A DNA stretch of 64,000 nt from CAVTSA01 sp963737225 (GTDB taxonomy: Bacteria; Chloroflexota; Dormibacteria; Dormibacterales; Dormibacteraceae), in assembly GCA_963737225.1 (NCBI GenBank), contig CAVTSA010000017.1, positions 62,001 through 126,000 on the forward strand, read 5' to 3'. The notes under the pieces were generated by a model. The model searched no databases, had not been told where the DNA came from, and saw only the letters and a list, made by a program, of their open reading frames with translations. Below, in pieces: positions 35,660 to 43,516 of this stretch (positions within the stretch are counted from its first letter, which is position 1; every line of letters begins with the position of its first letter). Both the position numbers and the translations under genes were made by a program.

Positions 35660-36739
35660 ATGCCCCGAGGTGACTCCTGGTCGCGGGCGATCCTGTTCGT
35701 GGGTGTCGACTCCTTCCGCACCGCGGTCCACGAGCACGACGATCCCTCGCTGCGGGGCCGGCCCCTGGTGATCGCCGGAAGGGGCCGCAAGGCCGAGGTG
35801 GTGGCGGCGTCGCCGGCAGCGCGAGCAGTCGGAGTCGAACCCGGCACGCCCATCGACGGGCTCCAGGCACGCTATCCGCAAGCCTGCCTGCTGGCCCCGC
35901 AGCCACCGCGCTACCGGGATGCGAACCGCGCGCTGACGGCGATCTTCCGCCGTTTCGCGGGGCCGGAGCGGCTGGAGGCCGTCGACCTCGGCGCCGCCTA
36001 TCTGGACGTCACCGCGCGCACCCGCCACGGGACCTCGGCGCCGGAAGAGGTGGCGCGGCGGATCCGCTACATGGTCCAGGACGAGATCGGGCTCACGGCG
36101 GCGGCGGGTGTCGCCACCGGCAAGTTCGTGGCGCGCATCGCCGGGACGTCTCGGGGGCCGGATGCGCTGGTGGTGGTCCGGCCCGGAGAGGAGCCGAACT
36201 TTCTGGCTCCCCTCCCGCTCCGCCTGCTGGGTGAGCGCGACGAGGCGCTGCTGCGAACGCTCGGACTCCGGACCCTGGGAGACCTCGCCGGCTACGACAC
36301 CGCACGCCTGGTGCAGCAGCTGGGTGCCCGGGCGGCGCTGCTGCAGCGCCTGGCGCAGGGTCGCGACCGGGCGCCGGTCGAGAACAGCCGGGCGGCGAAG
36401 ACGATCAGCGCCGAGACCACCTTCACCAGGCTGGTCGACCGTCGCGAGGAGCTCGACAGCGCCCTCGCCGGCCTGGTCCACCGGATCGCCGCGCGGCTGG
36501 ATTCGGAAGCCGTGCGGGCCCGCACCGTCTACGTCAAGCTCCAGCTCGCCGACCTCCGCGCGGTGAGCCGGCAGGTCAGTCGCACCACCGCCACCGACGA
36601 CGAGGTCGAGCTGCTCGCCTCGGCTCGTGCGGCGCTTCGCAAGTCCTACGTCGACGGCACCCGGGTCAAGCTCCTCGGCGTCGGCCTCAGCGGTCTCGAG
36701 CACCCCCACCCCGACTATCAGCTCCCGCTCTTCAACTGA
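35660..36739 (+). CDS. Y-family DNA polymerase homologue lacking the catalytic carboxylates (ImuB-like)
   Basis: 359-residue DinB-fold protein. Comparison with E. coli Pol IV is easy across the palm: ILFVGVDSFR (residues 11-20) aligns with the HVDMDCFF block, so the first metal-binding Asp is Gly15 and the steric-gate position is Arg20. EAVDLGAAYLDVT aligns with the SLDEAYLDVT block, so the catalytic Asp-Glu pair is Gly111-Ala112. The helix-hairpin-helix region (LRTLGDLAGYDTARL) and little finger remain. The last six residues, QLPLFN, form a standard beta-clamp-binding motif. Loss of all three carboxylates with the clamp motif kept is the pattern of ImuB, which recruits other polymerases. The leaderless-type promoter has no LexA-like box I could recognise. 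Confidence 0.85.
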   Translation: MPRGDSWSRAILFVGVDSFRTAVHEHDDPSLRGRPLVIAGRGRKAEVVAASPAARAVGVEPGTPIDGLQARYPQACLLAPQPPRYRDANRALTAIFRRFAGPERLEAVDLGAAYLDVTARTRHGTSAPEEVARRIRYMVQDEIGLTAAAGVATGKFVARIAGTSRGPDALVVVRPGEEPNFLAPLPLRLLGERDEALLRTLGLRTLGDLAGYDTARLVQQLGARAALLQRLAQGRDRAPVENSRAAKTISAETTFTRLVDRREELDSALAGLVHRIAARLDSEAVRARTVYVKLQLADLRAVSRQVSRTTATDDEVELLASARAALRKSYVDGTRVKLLGVGLSGLEHPHPDYQLPLFN

Positions 36740-36744
36740 CCGCG

Positions 36745-36790
36745 GCTCGCCGGTCGGGTTCGCCGCCCGCGAGCGACCCGACCGGCGAGC
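36745..36790 (+). terminator. 15-bp perfect hairpin after the polymerase-like gene
   Basis: Arms GCTCGCCGGTCGGGT (36745-36759) and ACCCGACCGGCGAGC (36776-36790) pair perfectly around a 16-base loop, six bases after the stop codon. No U-tract follows, so termination would be of the hairpin-only kind. Confidence 0.55.
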
Positions 36791-37036
36791 ACGTGCCTGC
36801 CGGTGTGTCAGAATAGCGCGCTGAAGAAGATCGGCGGCCCCGGCTGCCGGCGGTCCGACTGCGGCCTGCCCGGCTGCCACCGGTGATGTTTCTCGTCCGC
36901 GTTGACCGTTCGGGGAGAGGTTGGTGAGAGAGGCTGGTACGGCGTGGTGGCGCTTGGTCGAGACGCTTCGACCCCCGCCGGCCGGCTGCGCGGGAGACCT
37001 GCACCGGGGTCCCCGTGGGGCGGGGGATGCTGACCG
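36791..37036. other. Intergenic leader of the next methyltransferase gene
   Basis: About 250 bases between the hairpin and the methyltransferase start. I see no gene and no clear promoter; it includes a TTGACC (near 36902) without a matching -10 box. Confidence 0.4.
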
Positions 37037-38008
37037 TTGAGCTCGCAGAGCGGTCTGGCCAAGACTCTGATCGAGCTTGACGTCCGGAACCTGCGCGGCA
37101 TCGAGATCGGTCCGCTCGACAAGCCCCGGATCACGACCGACCAGGGCGAGATCCACTATCTCGACTACATGACGACCGAGGAGCTGCGGGACCTCCATCG
37201 ATACGAGGACGGCATCCACGTCGACGTCGGGCGGATCGTGGACGTGGATCTGGTGGCGCGGGACGGCGCCCGGTTGCTCGAGGTGGTCGGGGATCTGGCA
37301 CCGGTCGACTACGTCCTGGCGTCTCACGTGATCGAGCACGTCCCCGACATGATCGGGTGGCTTCGCGAGATCGCGGAGGTGCTGCGGGACGGCGGTCTGA
37401 TCTCGCTCGTCATCCCGGATCGGCGCTTCACGTTCGACATCCACCGGCGCCTCACCGACGTCGGGGATCTGGTCGATTCGCACCTCTCAGGTCTTCGCCG
37501 GTCCCCCTACCGCAACATCTATCAGCAGGTGAGCCGGATCGTGCCCGACGTCGACGCGATCGGAATCTGGAACGGGACCATCGGGTATGCCTCGGCGGGG
37601 AACGACCGTGATCTCGAAGCCTACCGGCACTGCCTGCACGCCAGGGAAAGCGGCGACTACGTCGACGTGCACAACAACATCTTCACGCCCGCCTCGTTTC
37701 TCGACGTGTACGGGCGGCTGGCCAGGCTCGGCCTGATGGACTACAGAATCGCCCGGTTCTTTCCCACCGAACGCTGGGAGCTCGAGTTCTTCGTGACGCT
37801 GGAAAGGCTGCCGCGGGCGTGCGCTCCCGCCGGCTGTCTCGCCCTGCAGCTGGAGTCCATACCACGCATCTGGGAACGCCCCCCGGCCGACGCACCCGAT
37901 GGACCGTTCCGGGCCAGTGAGCAGGAGGAACGCGTGCTGCGGATCAAGCGCCGGATGGTCCTGGGCGTGCGGAGCCGGCTCGACCGGCTGCGTCGCTCGT
38001 CGCGCTGA
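37037..38008 (+). CDS. SAM-dependent methyltransferase-like protein
   Basis: 323-residue protein with LRGIEIGPLDKPR in the motif-I position, HYLDYMTTEELRDLHRYEDG, DYVLASHVIEHVPDMIGWLR (motif II/III) and RDGGLISLVIPDRRFTFDIHRR, where the last block matches the paralogue at 31249. The C-terminal third has DYVDVHNNIFTPASFLDVYG and a basic tail. Such IEIGPLxxP proteins are common in surface-glycan clusters and are annotated as methyltransferases, but the substrate has not been read from sequence. The TTG start is the first in-frame codon with homology; GGGCGGGGG upstream is a weak ribosome site. Confidence 0.75.
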   Translation: MSSQSGLAKTLIELDVRNLRGIEIGPLDKPRITTDQGEIHYLDYMTTEELRDLHRYEDGIHVDVGRIVDVDLVARDGARLLEVVGDLAPVDYVLASHVIEHVPDMIGWLREIAEVLRDGGLISLVIPDRRFTFDIHRRLTDVGDLVDSHLSGLRRSPYRNIYQQVSRIVPDVDAIGIWNGTIGYASAGNDRDLEAYRHCLHARESGDYVDVHNNIFTPASFLDVYGRLARLGLMDYRIARFFPTERWELEFFVTLERLPRACAPAGCLALQLESIPRIWERPPADAPDGPFRASEQEERVLRIKRRMVLGVRSRLDRLRRSSR

Positions 38009-38074
38009 CCGCGAGATCCCTCCGGCACCTGAAGCGGCGGGCGGTTGCCACCCCCGCGCCTTAACCTCTTCTGC

Positions 38075-38089
38075 CACAATGGCGGCGGG
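38075..38089 (+). promoter_or_regulatory. -10-like box before a methyltransferase gene
   Basis: CACAAT at 38075-38080, nine bases before the GTG at 38090. Its first base differs from the usual T of this set. Confidence 0.35.
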
Positions 38090-39004
38090 GTGGAGCATCC
38101 ACAGATCCGACTTTGGCGGCAGGACGCGGACCTGGCTACCCTCCAGCGGACCCTCCACGACGACGTCCCGCCGGATCCCAAAAGCCTCATGCGGCGGGCG
38201 CGCAGCTATCGCGACACTCTGTTTCGCGATCTCTACCCGAACGCCGCCCCGGCGGCCGGCTCCCGGGTGTTGGAGGTCGGGCCTGGGGTCGGGTGGATCA
38301 TGCAGGCGATGGTCGAGGGCTTTCCGCAGATCAAGAGCATCACCGGGCTGGACGTCTCCCCGACGGTGGCGCGGGAGGCACGGAGACGCTGGACCGGGCG
38401 GGGCGTCATCCACACCGCGTACGACGGGCTGCGGTTCCCGTTCGCGGACGGCACGTTCGACACCGTGTACTCCTGCGCCGCGATCCAGCACATCGAAAAG
38501 CACTGGGCGTTCTTCACGCTGTCGGAGATCTACCGCACGCTCCGCGAGGGCGGCCACGCGGTCCTGCACGTGATGTCCGTCCACCACATCCCCGAGGCCG
38601 CCACGTCGTACGTCGACGAGGCGCAGCGGCACGTCGAGATGCGGGACGACTCCTGGTGGATGCACTACTACTCCTATGACGAGCTCTTCGTGCTGCTGAG
38701 CCAGGTGATCGGGGTGAGCGACCTGGACATCAAGCCGATGCACGGCGTGGGCACGTTCTGCGTGCATTTCTCGAAGGGAACCCAGAGTCGCTTCCTGCGT
38801 CCCGAGGTCGAGACCCTGACCTACCCGGCGCGCCTGGCATCTCCCCTCGACGGTTCCCGTCAAATTCGCGAGCTGGAGGAGCAGGTCGCCGCCCAGGCCG
38901 GTGAGCTGGCGCTGATCAAGGACAGCCGGGCCTGGAGGCTGGTGACCAGGATGCGTCGCGCGCGCTCCAGGCTCTCAATCGCCGCGCGCCGGAAACAGGC
39001 CTAG
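38090..39004 (+). CDS. SAM-dependent methyltransferase, paralogue of the one at 21509
   Basis: 304-residue class I methyltransferase. RVLEVGPGVGWIMQAM is motif I, SITGLDVSPTVAREA motif II, then DGLRFPFADGTFDTVYSCAA, HIEKHWAFFTLSEIYRTL and HYYSYDELFVLLSQVIGV, all nearly the same as in the 21509 protein, so the two arose by duplication. The tail ALIKDSRAWRLVTRMRRARS matches that protein's KGSRAWKLAT. The GTG at 38090 corresponds to the start of the paralogue. The gene ends just before a paired palindrome and converges with the exonuclease gene. Confidence 0.82.
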   Translation: MEHPQIRLWRQDADLATLQRTLHDDVPPDPKSLMRRARSYRDTLFRDLYPNAAPAAGSRVLEVGPGVGWIMQAMVEGFPQIKSITGLDVSPTVAREARRRWTGRGVIHTAYDGLRFPFADGTFDTVYSCAAIQHIEKHWAFFTLSEIYRTLREGGHAVLHVMSVHHIPEAATSYVDEAQRHVEMRDDSWWMHYYSYDELFVLLSQVIGVSDLDIKPMHGVGTFCVHFSKGTQSRFLRPEVETLTYPARLASPLDGSRQIRELEEQVAAQAGELALIKDSRAWRLVTRMRRARSRLSIAARRKQA

Positions 39005-39012
39005 CCCCTCGC

Positions 39013-39082
39013 AGTGGGCTGTTGGTGCACCAATCGCCCTGTCGCGGTGCCCAAAGTGGGCTGTTGGTGCACCAATCGCCCT
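39013..39082. repeat. 42-bp-spaced palindrome pair TTGGTGCACCAA
   Basis: A 28-base unit occurs identically at 39013-39040 and 39055-39082, offset 42. Its centre is TTGGTGCACCAA and its ends GGGC and GCCC can pair, so each unit is a hairpin of about 24 bases. It fills the gap between a plus-strand methyltransferase stop and a minus-strand exonuclease stop. The same core occurs, again as a 42-bp pair, at 63832-63887. Confidence 0.85.
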
Positions 39083-39119
39083 CTTCGGCCGCTCTTCGGC
39101 GGGTGTGGGAAGAGCCCGC

Positions 39120-39911
39120 TCAGCCCTGCTCGCGGGGCCGCGGCGGCCCCGGGTCGCGCCGGCGCCGTGGGCGCACGCGACGCGGCTTGCTCTCGCCGGT
39201 CTCCCCCGAGAGGGAGATCGCCGAGCGGTCGACCTGCGGCCGCTGCTGCACGGCGAGGATGTCGCCCAGCGTCCGCCACCCGAGACGGTCCATGCCGCGT
39301 GTCACCAGCTCGCGGAAGACCGCTGCCGTCGCCTGAGCGTCCCCGAGCGCGGCGTGCGCCGGATTGACGTCGAGCTCCAGCAGCTCCACCACCCGGGAGA
39401 GGCCCGGCGTCTGTCCTGGTGGCAGGTCCAGCACCAGCCGCGCCACCGCCGAGGTGTCGAACACCAGGTGCGGCAGGGGCTCCGCCAGCCCGCGGCCCAT
39501 CAGGTAGGAGTCGAAGGCGTCGTGTGAGTGCTCGACCAGAGCCGCCCCTCGCGCGAAGGCAAGGAACGCCTGGCGCGCCTCCTCGAACGGGGGTGCGCCC
39601 CGCAGCATCGACGGCGAGATGCCGTGGCGGCGCCGCGCGAAGACGTTGATCGGCGCCGAGGTATCGCACAGGGTGTCGAAGAGCGCCAGCGATCGCCTCA
39701 GCGAGAACCTTTCGGCGCCGATCTCGATGACCCAGAAGGGGGTCGAGCCGTTCGTCTCCAGGTCGAACGCGCAGTACTCGGCCTCCAGGAGCGGGGTGTC
39801 GGCGGTCGTGATCGCCGGCTGCCACCGCGGCACCTCCCAGCGTGCCGGCGGCTCGTCGCGGGCTTTGAGGAGGACGCCGTCACCCGACGCGGTTGGCGGC
39901 TCCGGCGCCAT
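39120..39911 (-). CDS. DEDD-family 3'-5' exonuclease (DnaQ-like)
   Basis: 263-residue protein with a single exonuclease domain. Exo I is YCAFDLETNG (Asp and Glu), Exo II is EHSHDAFDSYLMGRG (the central Asp), and Exo III is NPAHAALGDAQATAAVF, where HxAxxDA marks the DEDDh subtype. All four metal-binding residues are present, so it should be active on single-stranded 3' ends. The last ~35 residues are Arg/Pro-rich. The start overlaps the stop of the sugar-transferase gene (TGATG), placing it third in an operon with a flippase and sugar transferase, an unusual partner set. Confidence 0.88.
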   Translation of the reverse strand: MAPEPPTASGDGVLLKARDEPPARWEVPRWQPAITTADTPLLEAEYCAFDLETNGSTPFWVIEIGAERFSLRRSLALFDTLCDTSAPINVFARRRHGISPSMLRGAPPFEEARQAFLAFARGAALVEHSHDAFDSYLMGRGLAEPLPHLVFDTSAVARLVLDLPPGQTPGLSRVVELLELDVNPAHAALGDAQATAAVFRELVTRGMDRLGWRTLGDILAVQQRPQVDRSAISLSGETGESKPRRVRPRRRRDPGPPRPREQG

Positions 39912-41338
39912 CAGTACGCGTTCTTGTGGGTCCAGACGCGACCCAGGGTGAGCAGGATGATCTTCACGTCGAATGCCAGACTCCAGTTCTCAATGTAGTA
40001 GAGGTCGTAGATCAGCCGGTCTTCGATCGGGGTCTGTCCGCGGAGGTCGTTGGCCTGTGCCCACCCGGTGAGGCCCGGCCGCACCAGGTGGCGGTCCTGG
40101 TAGCGGGGCAGGCGGCTGGCGAACTCGTCGACGAACTCGGGCCGTTCCGCCCGCGGCCCGACCAGGCTCATCTCGCCGCGCATGATGTTCCACAGCTGGG
40201 GAAGCTCGTCGAGCGAGAGACGTCGCAGCCACTTGCCGACCGCCGTTCGCCTCGGATCGTCGGGTGCGGCCCACACCGGTCCGGTCTCGGCCTCCGCGTC
40301 CTCGCGCATGCTGCGGAACTTGTGGGCGAGGAAAGGCCGTCCGTTCTTTCCGACGCGAAGCTGATGGATCAGGACCGGACCCGGCGAAGAGAGACGCACC
40401 AGGATCGCGATCACCGCCAGCACCGGTGACACCAGGACCATGCCGACCCCGGCGCAGAAGAGGTCGAACGCGCGCTTGAGCACGGTTTTGGTGCCCCCCA
40501 GCTCCAGGCCCTGACGCACCTCGATGAGCGGGATGCCGTCGATCTGGTCCGCCCCGACGGGGCCTGTCATCAGCTGGATGATGCCGGGCAGGATGCGGAC
40601 GTCCACCTCCGCGGCCCGGCACTCCTCGATGACCTCCAGGGTGCGATCGGGCTCGTCCAGCGTGGCGAAGACGACCGCCACCCCCCGCGTCGCCAGGATG
40701 TGCGGCAGGTCCGTCACCCGGCCCACCACCGGAACCCCGGCCGCCCAGTCTCCGACGTCGGTGCGATCGGTGAGCACCCCGATCACCCGATACCCGTAGG
40801 AGGGGAACATGCGGATCCTCTGCACCAGCAGGTCCGCCGAAGGCGACCAGCCGACGACAACCGCGCGATCGGCACTCAGCCCGCGCGCGCGCCGGCCGGC
40901 CACGACGCGGCGCAGCAGGTATCGGGCGATGGCGATCAAGAGCCCCGTGATCAGGATCCAGTAGATGGCGGTCTCGCGCGAGAACTGGAACTCGGTCCCG
41001 TTGCGGCCGCTCTCCCGGTAGAGACCGACCCCGGCCAGGGTCACCACCGCCACCACCACCATCCCCCAGATCAGGGCCAGCAGCTCGTCGATGAAGTCCT
41101 TCCCTCGCCGCTGCCGGTAGACCCCGAGCAGGAAGAAGACGACGATCACGATCGCCACCAGCACCGGGGCCGCCAGCGCGTACTTGTGGGGAGCGGGCGG
41201 CTCGCCGCCCGGGTACTTGCCCGGGAAGTCCGGGAGCAGCGTGAACCGGAGTTGATAGGAGATGTAGAGGGCGACCAGCACCGCCACCGCATCCAGCACC
41301 GCCTGAAGCAGCGCGATTCGCCGGCCGCGCGCCATCAT
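39911..41338 (-). CDS. Polyprenyl-phosphate sugar phosphotransferase (exopolysaccharide initiating enzyme)
   Basis: Integral membrane enzyme that transfers a sugar phosphate from a UDP-sugar to undecaprenyl phosphate, starting repeat-unit assembly. 475 residues. Four or five N-terminal helices (residues ~5-150) precede a CoA-binding-like domain (SADRAVVVGWSPSADLLVQR), then the WbaP/WcaJ catalytic core: KTVLKRAFDLFCAGVGMVLV, KFRSMREDAEAETGPVWAAP, RRLSLDELPQLWNIMRGEMS, SLVGPRAERPEF, RPGLTGWAQAN and YDLYYIENWSLAFDVKII. It starts at an ATG overlapping the flippase stop (TGATG). The combination with a flippase fits a Wzx/Wzy-type route next to the ABC exporter route at 15.9-17.9 kb. Confidence 0.92.
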   Translation of the reverse strand: MMARGRRIALLQAVLDAVAVLVALYISYQLRFTLLPDFPGKYPGGEPPAPHKYALAAPVLVAIVIVVFFLLGVYRQRRGKDFIDELLALIWGMVVVAVVTLAGVGLYRESGRNGTEFQFSRETAIYWILITGLLIAIARYLLRRVVAGRRARGLSADRAVVVGWSPSADLLVQRIRMFPSYGYRVIGVLTDRTDVGDWAAGVPVVGRVTDLPHILATRGVAVVFATLDEPDRTLEVIEECRAAEVDVRILPGIIQLMTGPVGADQIDGIPLIEVRQGLELGGTKTVLKRAFDLFCAGVGMVLVSPVLAVIAILVRLSSPGPVLIHQLRVGKNGRPFLAHKFRSMREDAEAETGPVWAAPDDPRRTAVGKWLRRLSLDELPQLWNIMRGEMSLVGPRAERPEFVDEFASRLPRYQDRHLVRPGLTGWAQANDLRGQTPIEDRLIYDLYYIENWSLAFDVKIILLTLGRVWTHKNAY

Positions 41339-42825
41339 CAGCCCGCCACCCGCCGCTGGACCAGGCTGCGCACCAGCCGCCACTCGTCCCGGTCGACCGC
41401 CCGCAGCAGAAGCAGGGCCAGGCCGTAGACAACCGCGGCGCCGACGATCACCGGTAGCACCAGCCAGCCGGTGACGTCACGGAAGGGAAACACGCCGGCC
41501 CCCATGATGAGCCCGGCGAGGAGGATGCGCCAGGAGAGCCTGGGGATCCGAAGCGTCAGCAGGTGGCGGCGCAGGAGGAAGAAACCGGCGCCGCAGAGGA
41601 AGACCTCGGTCAGCACCGTGGTCCAGGAGGCGCCGATGTAGCCCCAGAGCGGGATCGCGATCAGGTTGCTCCCCACGTTGAGGACCATCGACCAGAAGGC
41701 CGCCCAGGCGAAGCTCGCCTGGTGGTCGATCGAGTTGAGGGCGCCGATGAAGGTGTTGGTCACGAACATGAAGACGATCCCGATGGAGAGGATTCGGAAG
41801 GCGGGCTCCGACGGCCCGTAGTTGTAGATGAAACGGAAGGCGGGCGCCAGGAGTACGCAGCCGATCGTTATCGGCCAGCCCGCGGCCAGCAGGCCTTTCC
41901 AGAGCCGCTCAACCGCCCAGTGAAGACGGGCGTCCTTCTCCGACCACATCAGAGAGAGGACGGGAAACGCGACGCTGAGGACGGTCTGGGCCAGGAAGAG
42001 CACGGACGCGAAGACCTTGTAGGCGCTGGCGTACCAGCCGGCCTCGGTGCTGCCCCGAATCAGGTTGACCAGCGGCTGGTCGATGTTGAAGTAGATCGAG
42101 GTGATGACGAACGTGAGGGCGAACGGGAGGCTCATCACCAGCCATCCCCGTACGAACCCGGGGTCCCAGCTCCACCGGACCCGCGCGATCCGGAGCGCGT
42201 GCAGGACGATCCAGAAGTAGACGCAGTCGAACGCGTAGGTCAGCGCGTAGGCCCACAGGTAGTAGGTCGGCCCCTGGTGGGTGAACGCGCCCACCAGCGT
42301 GGCGGCCAGGAGCAGGAGCGACTCGAGCACGATCGCGACCGCCTCCGCCCGCAGCCGCTGCACGGCGTACAGCGAGTAGCGCAGCAGGTTCGAGTAGGAG
42401 GCCAGCACCATCATCGCGAAGCCGGCCGGCACCATCTCCCAGGCGCCGTGGGTGGCGAGCGGGACGACGCAGGCGAAGACCACCAGCGCCGCGACCGCGA
42501 ACAGCGGCCGGACCGAGACCAGCTTGGAGAGGTAGCCGCTCAGCTCCCCCTGGTCACGCGCCGCCTCGCGCTGATAGAGCGTGTTGAAGCCGACGTCCAT
42601 GATCACCGTCACGAACCCGGAGATCGAGACCACGGTCGAGTACTGACCGAACTCGGACGCGAGCAGGGCCCGGTTCATGACGATCAGGACCACCAGGGCG
42701 AGGACCCGGGAGATGACCCGGGCGACCATCAGGAGTGCGGTGTTGCGGATCGCGCGGGAGCCGGCGCCGACGAGCGCCGAACCCCGCGGCTTGTTGGCGG
42801 AGGCGTCGTCCAACGGTGCCGCCAT
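41338..42825 (-). CDS. Polysaccharide flippase (Wzx/MOP family)
   Basis: Lipid-linked oligosaccharide flippase, about 495 residues with 12-14 hydrophobic helices. RAIRNTALLMVARVISRVLA and the helix pairs typical of the PST/MOP exporter group are present, with FGQYSTVVSISGFVTVIMDV, a motif shared with Wzx and RfbX proteins, and SSWTT-like loops near the end. The first in-frame ATG is at 42825; TTG at 42813 is an alternative because TAGGAT at 42828-42823 overlaps the ATG and would initiate transcription nearby. The next gene in the operon is the initiating sugar transferase. Confidence 0.87.
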   Translation of the reverse strand: MAAPLDDASANKPRGSALVGAGSRAIRNTALLMVARVISRVLALVVLIVMNRALLASEFGQYSTVVSISGFVTVIMDVGFNTLYQREAARDQGELSGYLSKLVSVRPLFAVAALVVFACVVPLATHGAWEMVPAGFAMMVLASYSNLLRYSLYAVQRLRAEAVAIVLESLLLLAATLVGAFTHQGPTYYLWAYALTYAFDCVYFWIVLHALRIARVRWSWDPGFVRGWLVMSLPFALTFVITSIYFNIDQPLVNLIRGSTEAGWYASAYKVFASVLFLAQTVLSVAFPVLSLMWSEKDARLHWAVERLWKGLLAAGWPITIGCVLLAPAFRFIYNYGPSEPAFRILSIGIVFMFVTNTFIGALNSIDHQASFAWAAFWSMVLNVGSNLIAIPLWGYIGASWTTVLTEVFLCGAGFFLLRRHLLTLRIPRLSWRILLAGLIMGAGVFPFRDVTGWLVLPVIVGAAVVYGLALLLLRAVDRDEWRLVRSLVQRRVAG

Positions 42826-42897
42826 CCTACCTGGGCGGCTTTCAGCCGACCTGGACGACCTGTGAACTGGACCGGCTGCCGGTCCCAGCCGCTGTGC

Positions 42898-42903
42898 TAG
42901 ATT
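42898..42903 (+). promoter_or_regulatory. -10 box for the Rieske-cytochrome b operon
   Basis: TAGATT at 42898-42903 would start transcription near 42910. AGGAGG at 42935-42940 then lies in the leader, so this operon has a classical ribosome site. Confidence 0.4.
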
Positions 42904-42949
42904 CGGATCTGTACACGGCCCGTCACCACCTGTCAGGAGGCAGGCAGCC

Positions 42950-43510
42950 ATCGCAGAACCGTCCGTCTCCCGCGAGCCTGTCGGCAGCAGCCCTGCCGAG
43001 ATGACCAGGCGGAAGTTCATCGTCTGGTGGATGACCGGCCTGTTGACGGCCTTCGCCGGGGTGGTGGTCGTGCCACTCCTCATCTTCATCTGGCCCAACG
43101 CGAACGGTCGGGTGAAGCCGGTGGATGTGCACATCACCCTGGGCACCGCCCTGGACGACATCAAGCCCACCACCCCGGTGCAGTTCAACGCGCCCTCCGG
43201 TCTCGCGCTGCGGATGGTCGACGGCGGCGGTGACAACTACGCGGGCAAGGTCAGCTACGGCGGCTACATGGTGAACCTGGTGGGGGCGCTGACCTCCTAC
43301 TCGATCACCTGTCCGCACCTCGGCTGCAGCTACGCCTGGCAATCGGCCGTGACCCTGTTCGTCTGCCCCTGCCACGGGTCGGAGTTCCGCCTCGACGGCT
43401 CGGTCGCACACGGCCCGGCCGAAGCCCCGCTGTCGCACTACAGCTTCCGGCGCGGCAGCGGTCCGGCCGATGTCATCTTCGACGGTTACCAGGTGATCGG
43501 GGCAGGATAG
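42950..43510 (+). CDS. Rieske [2Fe-2S] protein of a cytochrome bc/b6f-type complex
   Basis: Electron-transfer subunit that takes electrons from quinol at the outer membrane face. It has an N-terminal anchor helix (MTGLLTAFAGVVVVPLLIF), then a soluble domain with cluster box 1 CPHLGC and box 2 CPCHG. The Pro-rich end GPAEAPLSHYSF is also typical. The obvious ATG is at 43001, but in-frame codons continue back to an ATC at 42950, which is nine bases after a strong AGGAGG and gives the natural-looking N-terminus AEPSVSREPVGSSPAEM. Either an ATC start or a base error at that codon is implied; 43001 is the conservative choice. First gene of the operon with cytochrome b and subunit IV. Confidence 0.85.
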   Translation: MAEPSVSREPVGSSPAEMTRRKFIVWWMTGLLTAFAGVVVVPLLIFIWPNANGRVKPVDVHITLGTALDDIKPTTPVQFNAPSGLALRMVDGGGDNYAGKVSYGGYMVNLVGALTSYSITCPHLGCSYAWQSAVTLFVCPCHGSEFRLDGSVAHGPAEAPLSHYSFRRGSGPADVIFDGYQVIGAG

Positions 43511-43516
43511 GTATCG

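Noticed and set aside
35660..36739. Annotation as an active DNA polymerase IV
   Set aside because: The three metal-binding carboxylates and the steric-gate residue are all replaced, so polymerase activity is not expected.
39013..39082. Minimal CRISPR array (two repeats, one spacer)
   Set aside because: Repeats are palindromic throughout, the gap is only 14 bases, there are two copies at each place and no cas genes; the constant 42-bp geometry at sites with different sequence does not fit CRISPR.
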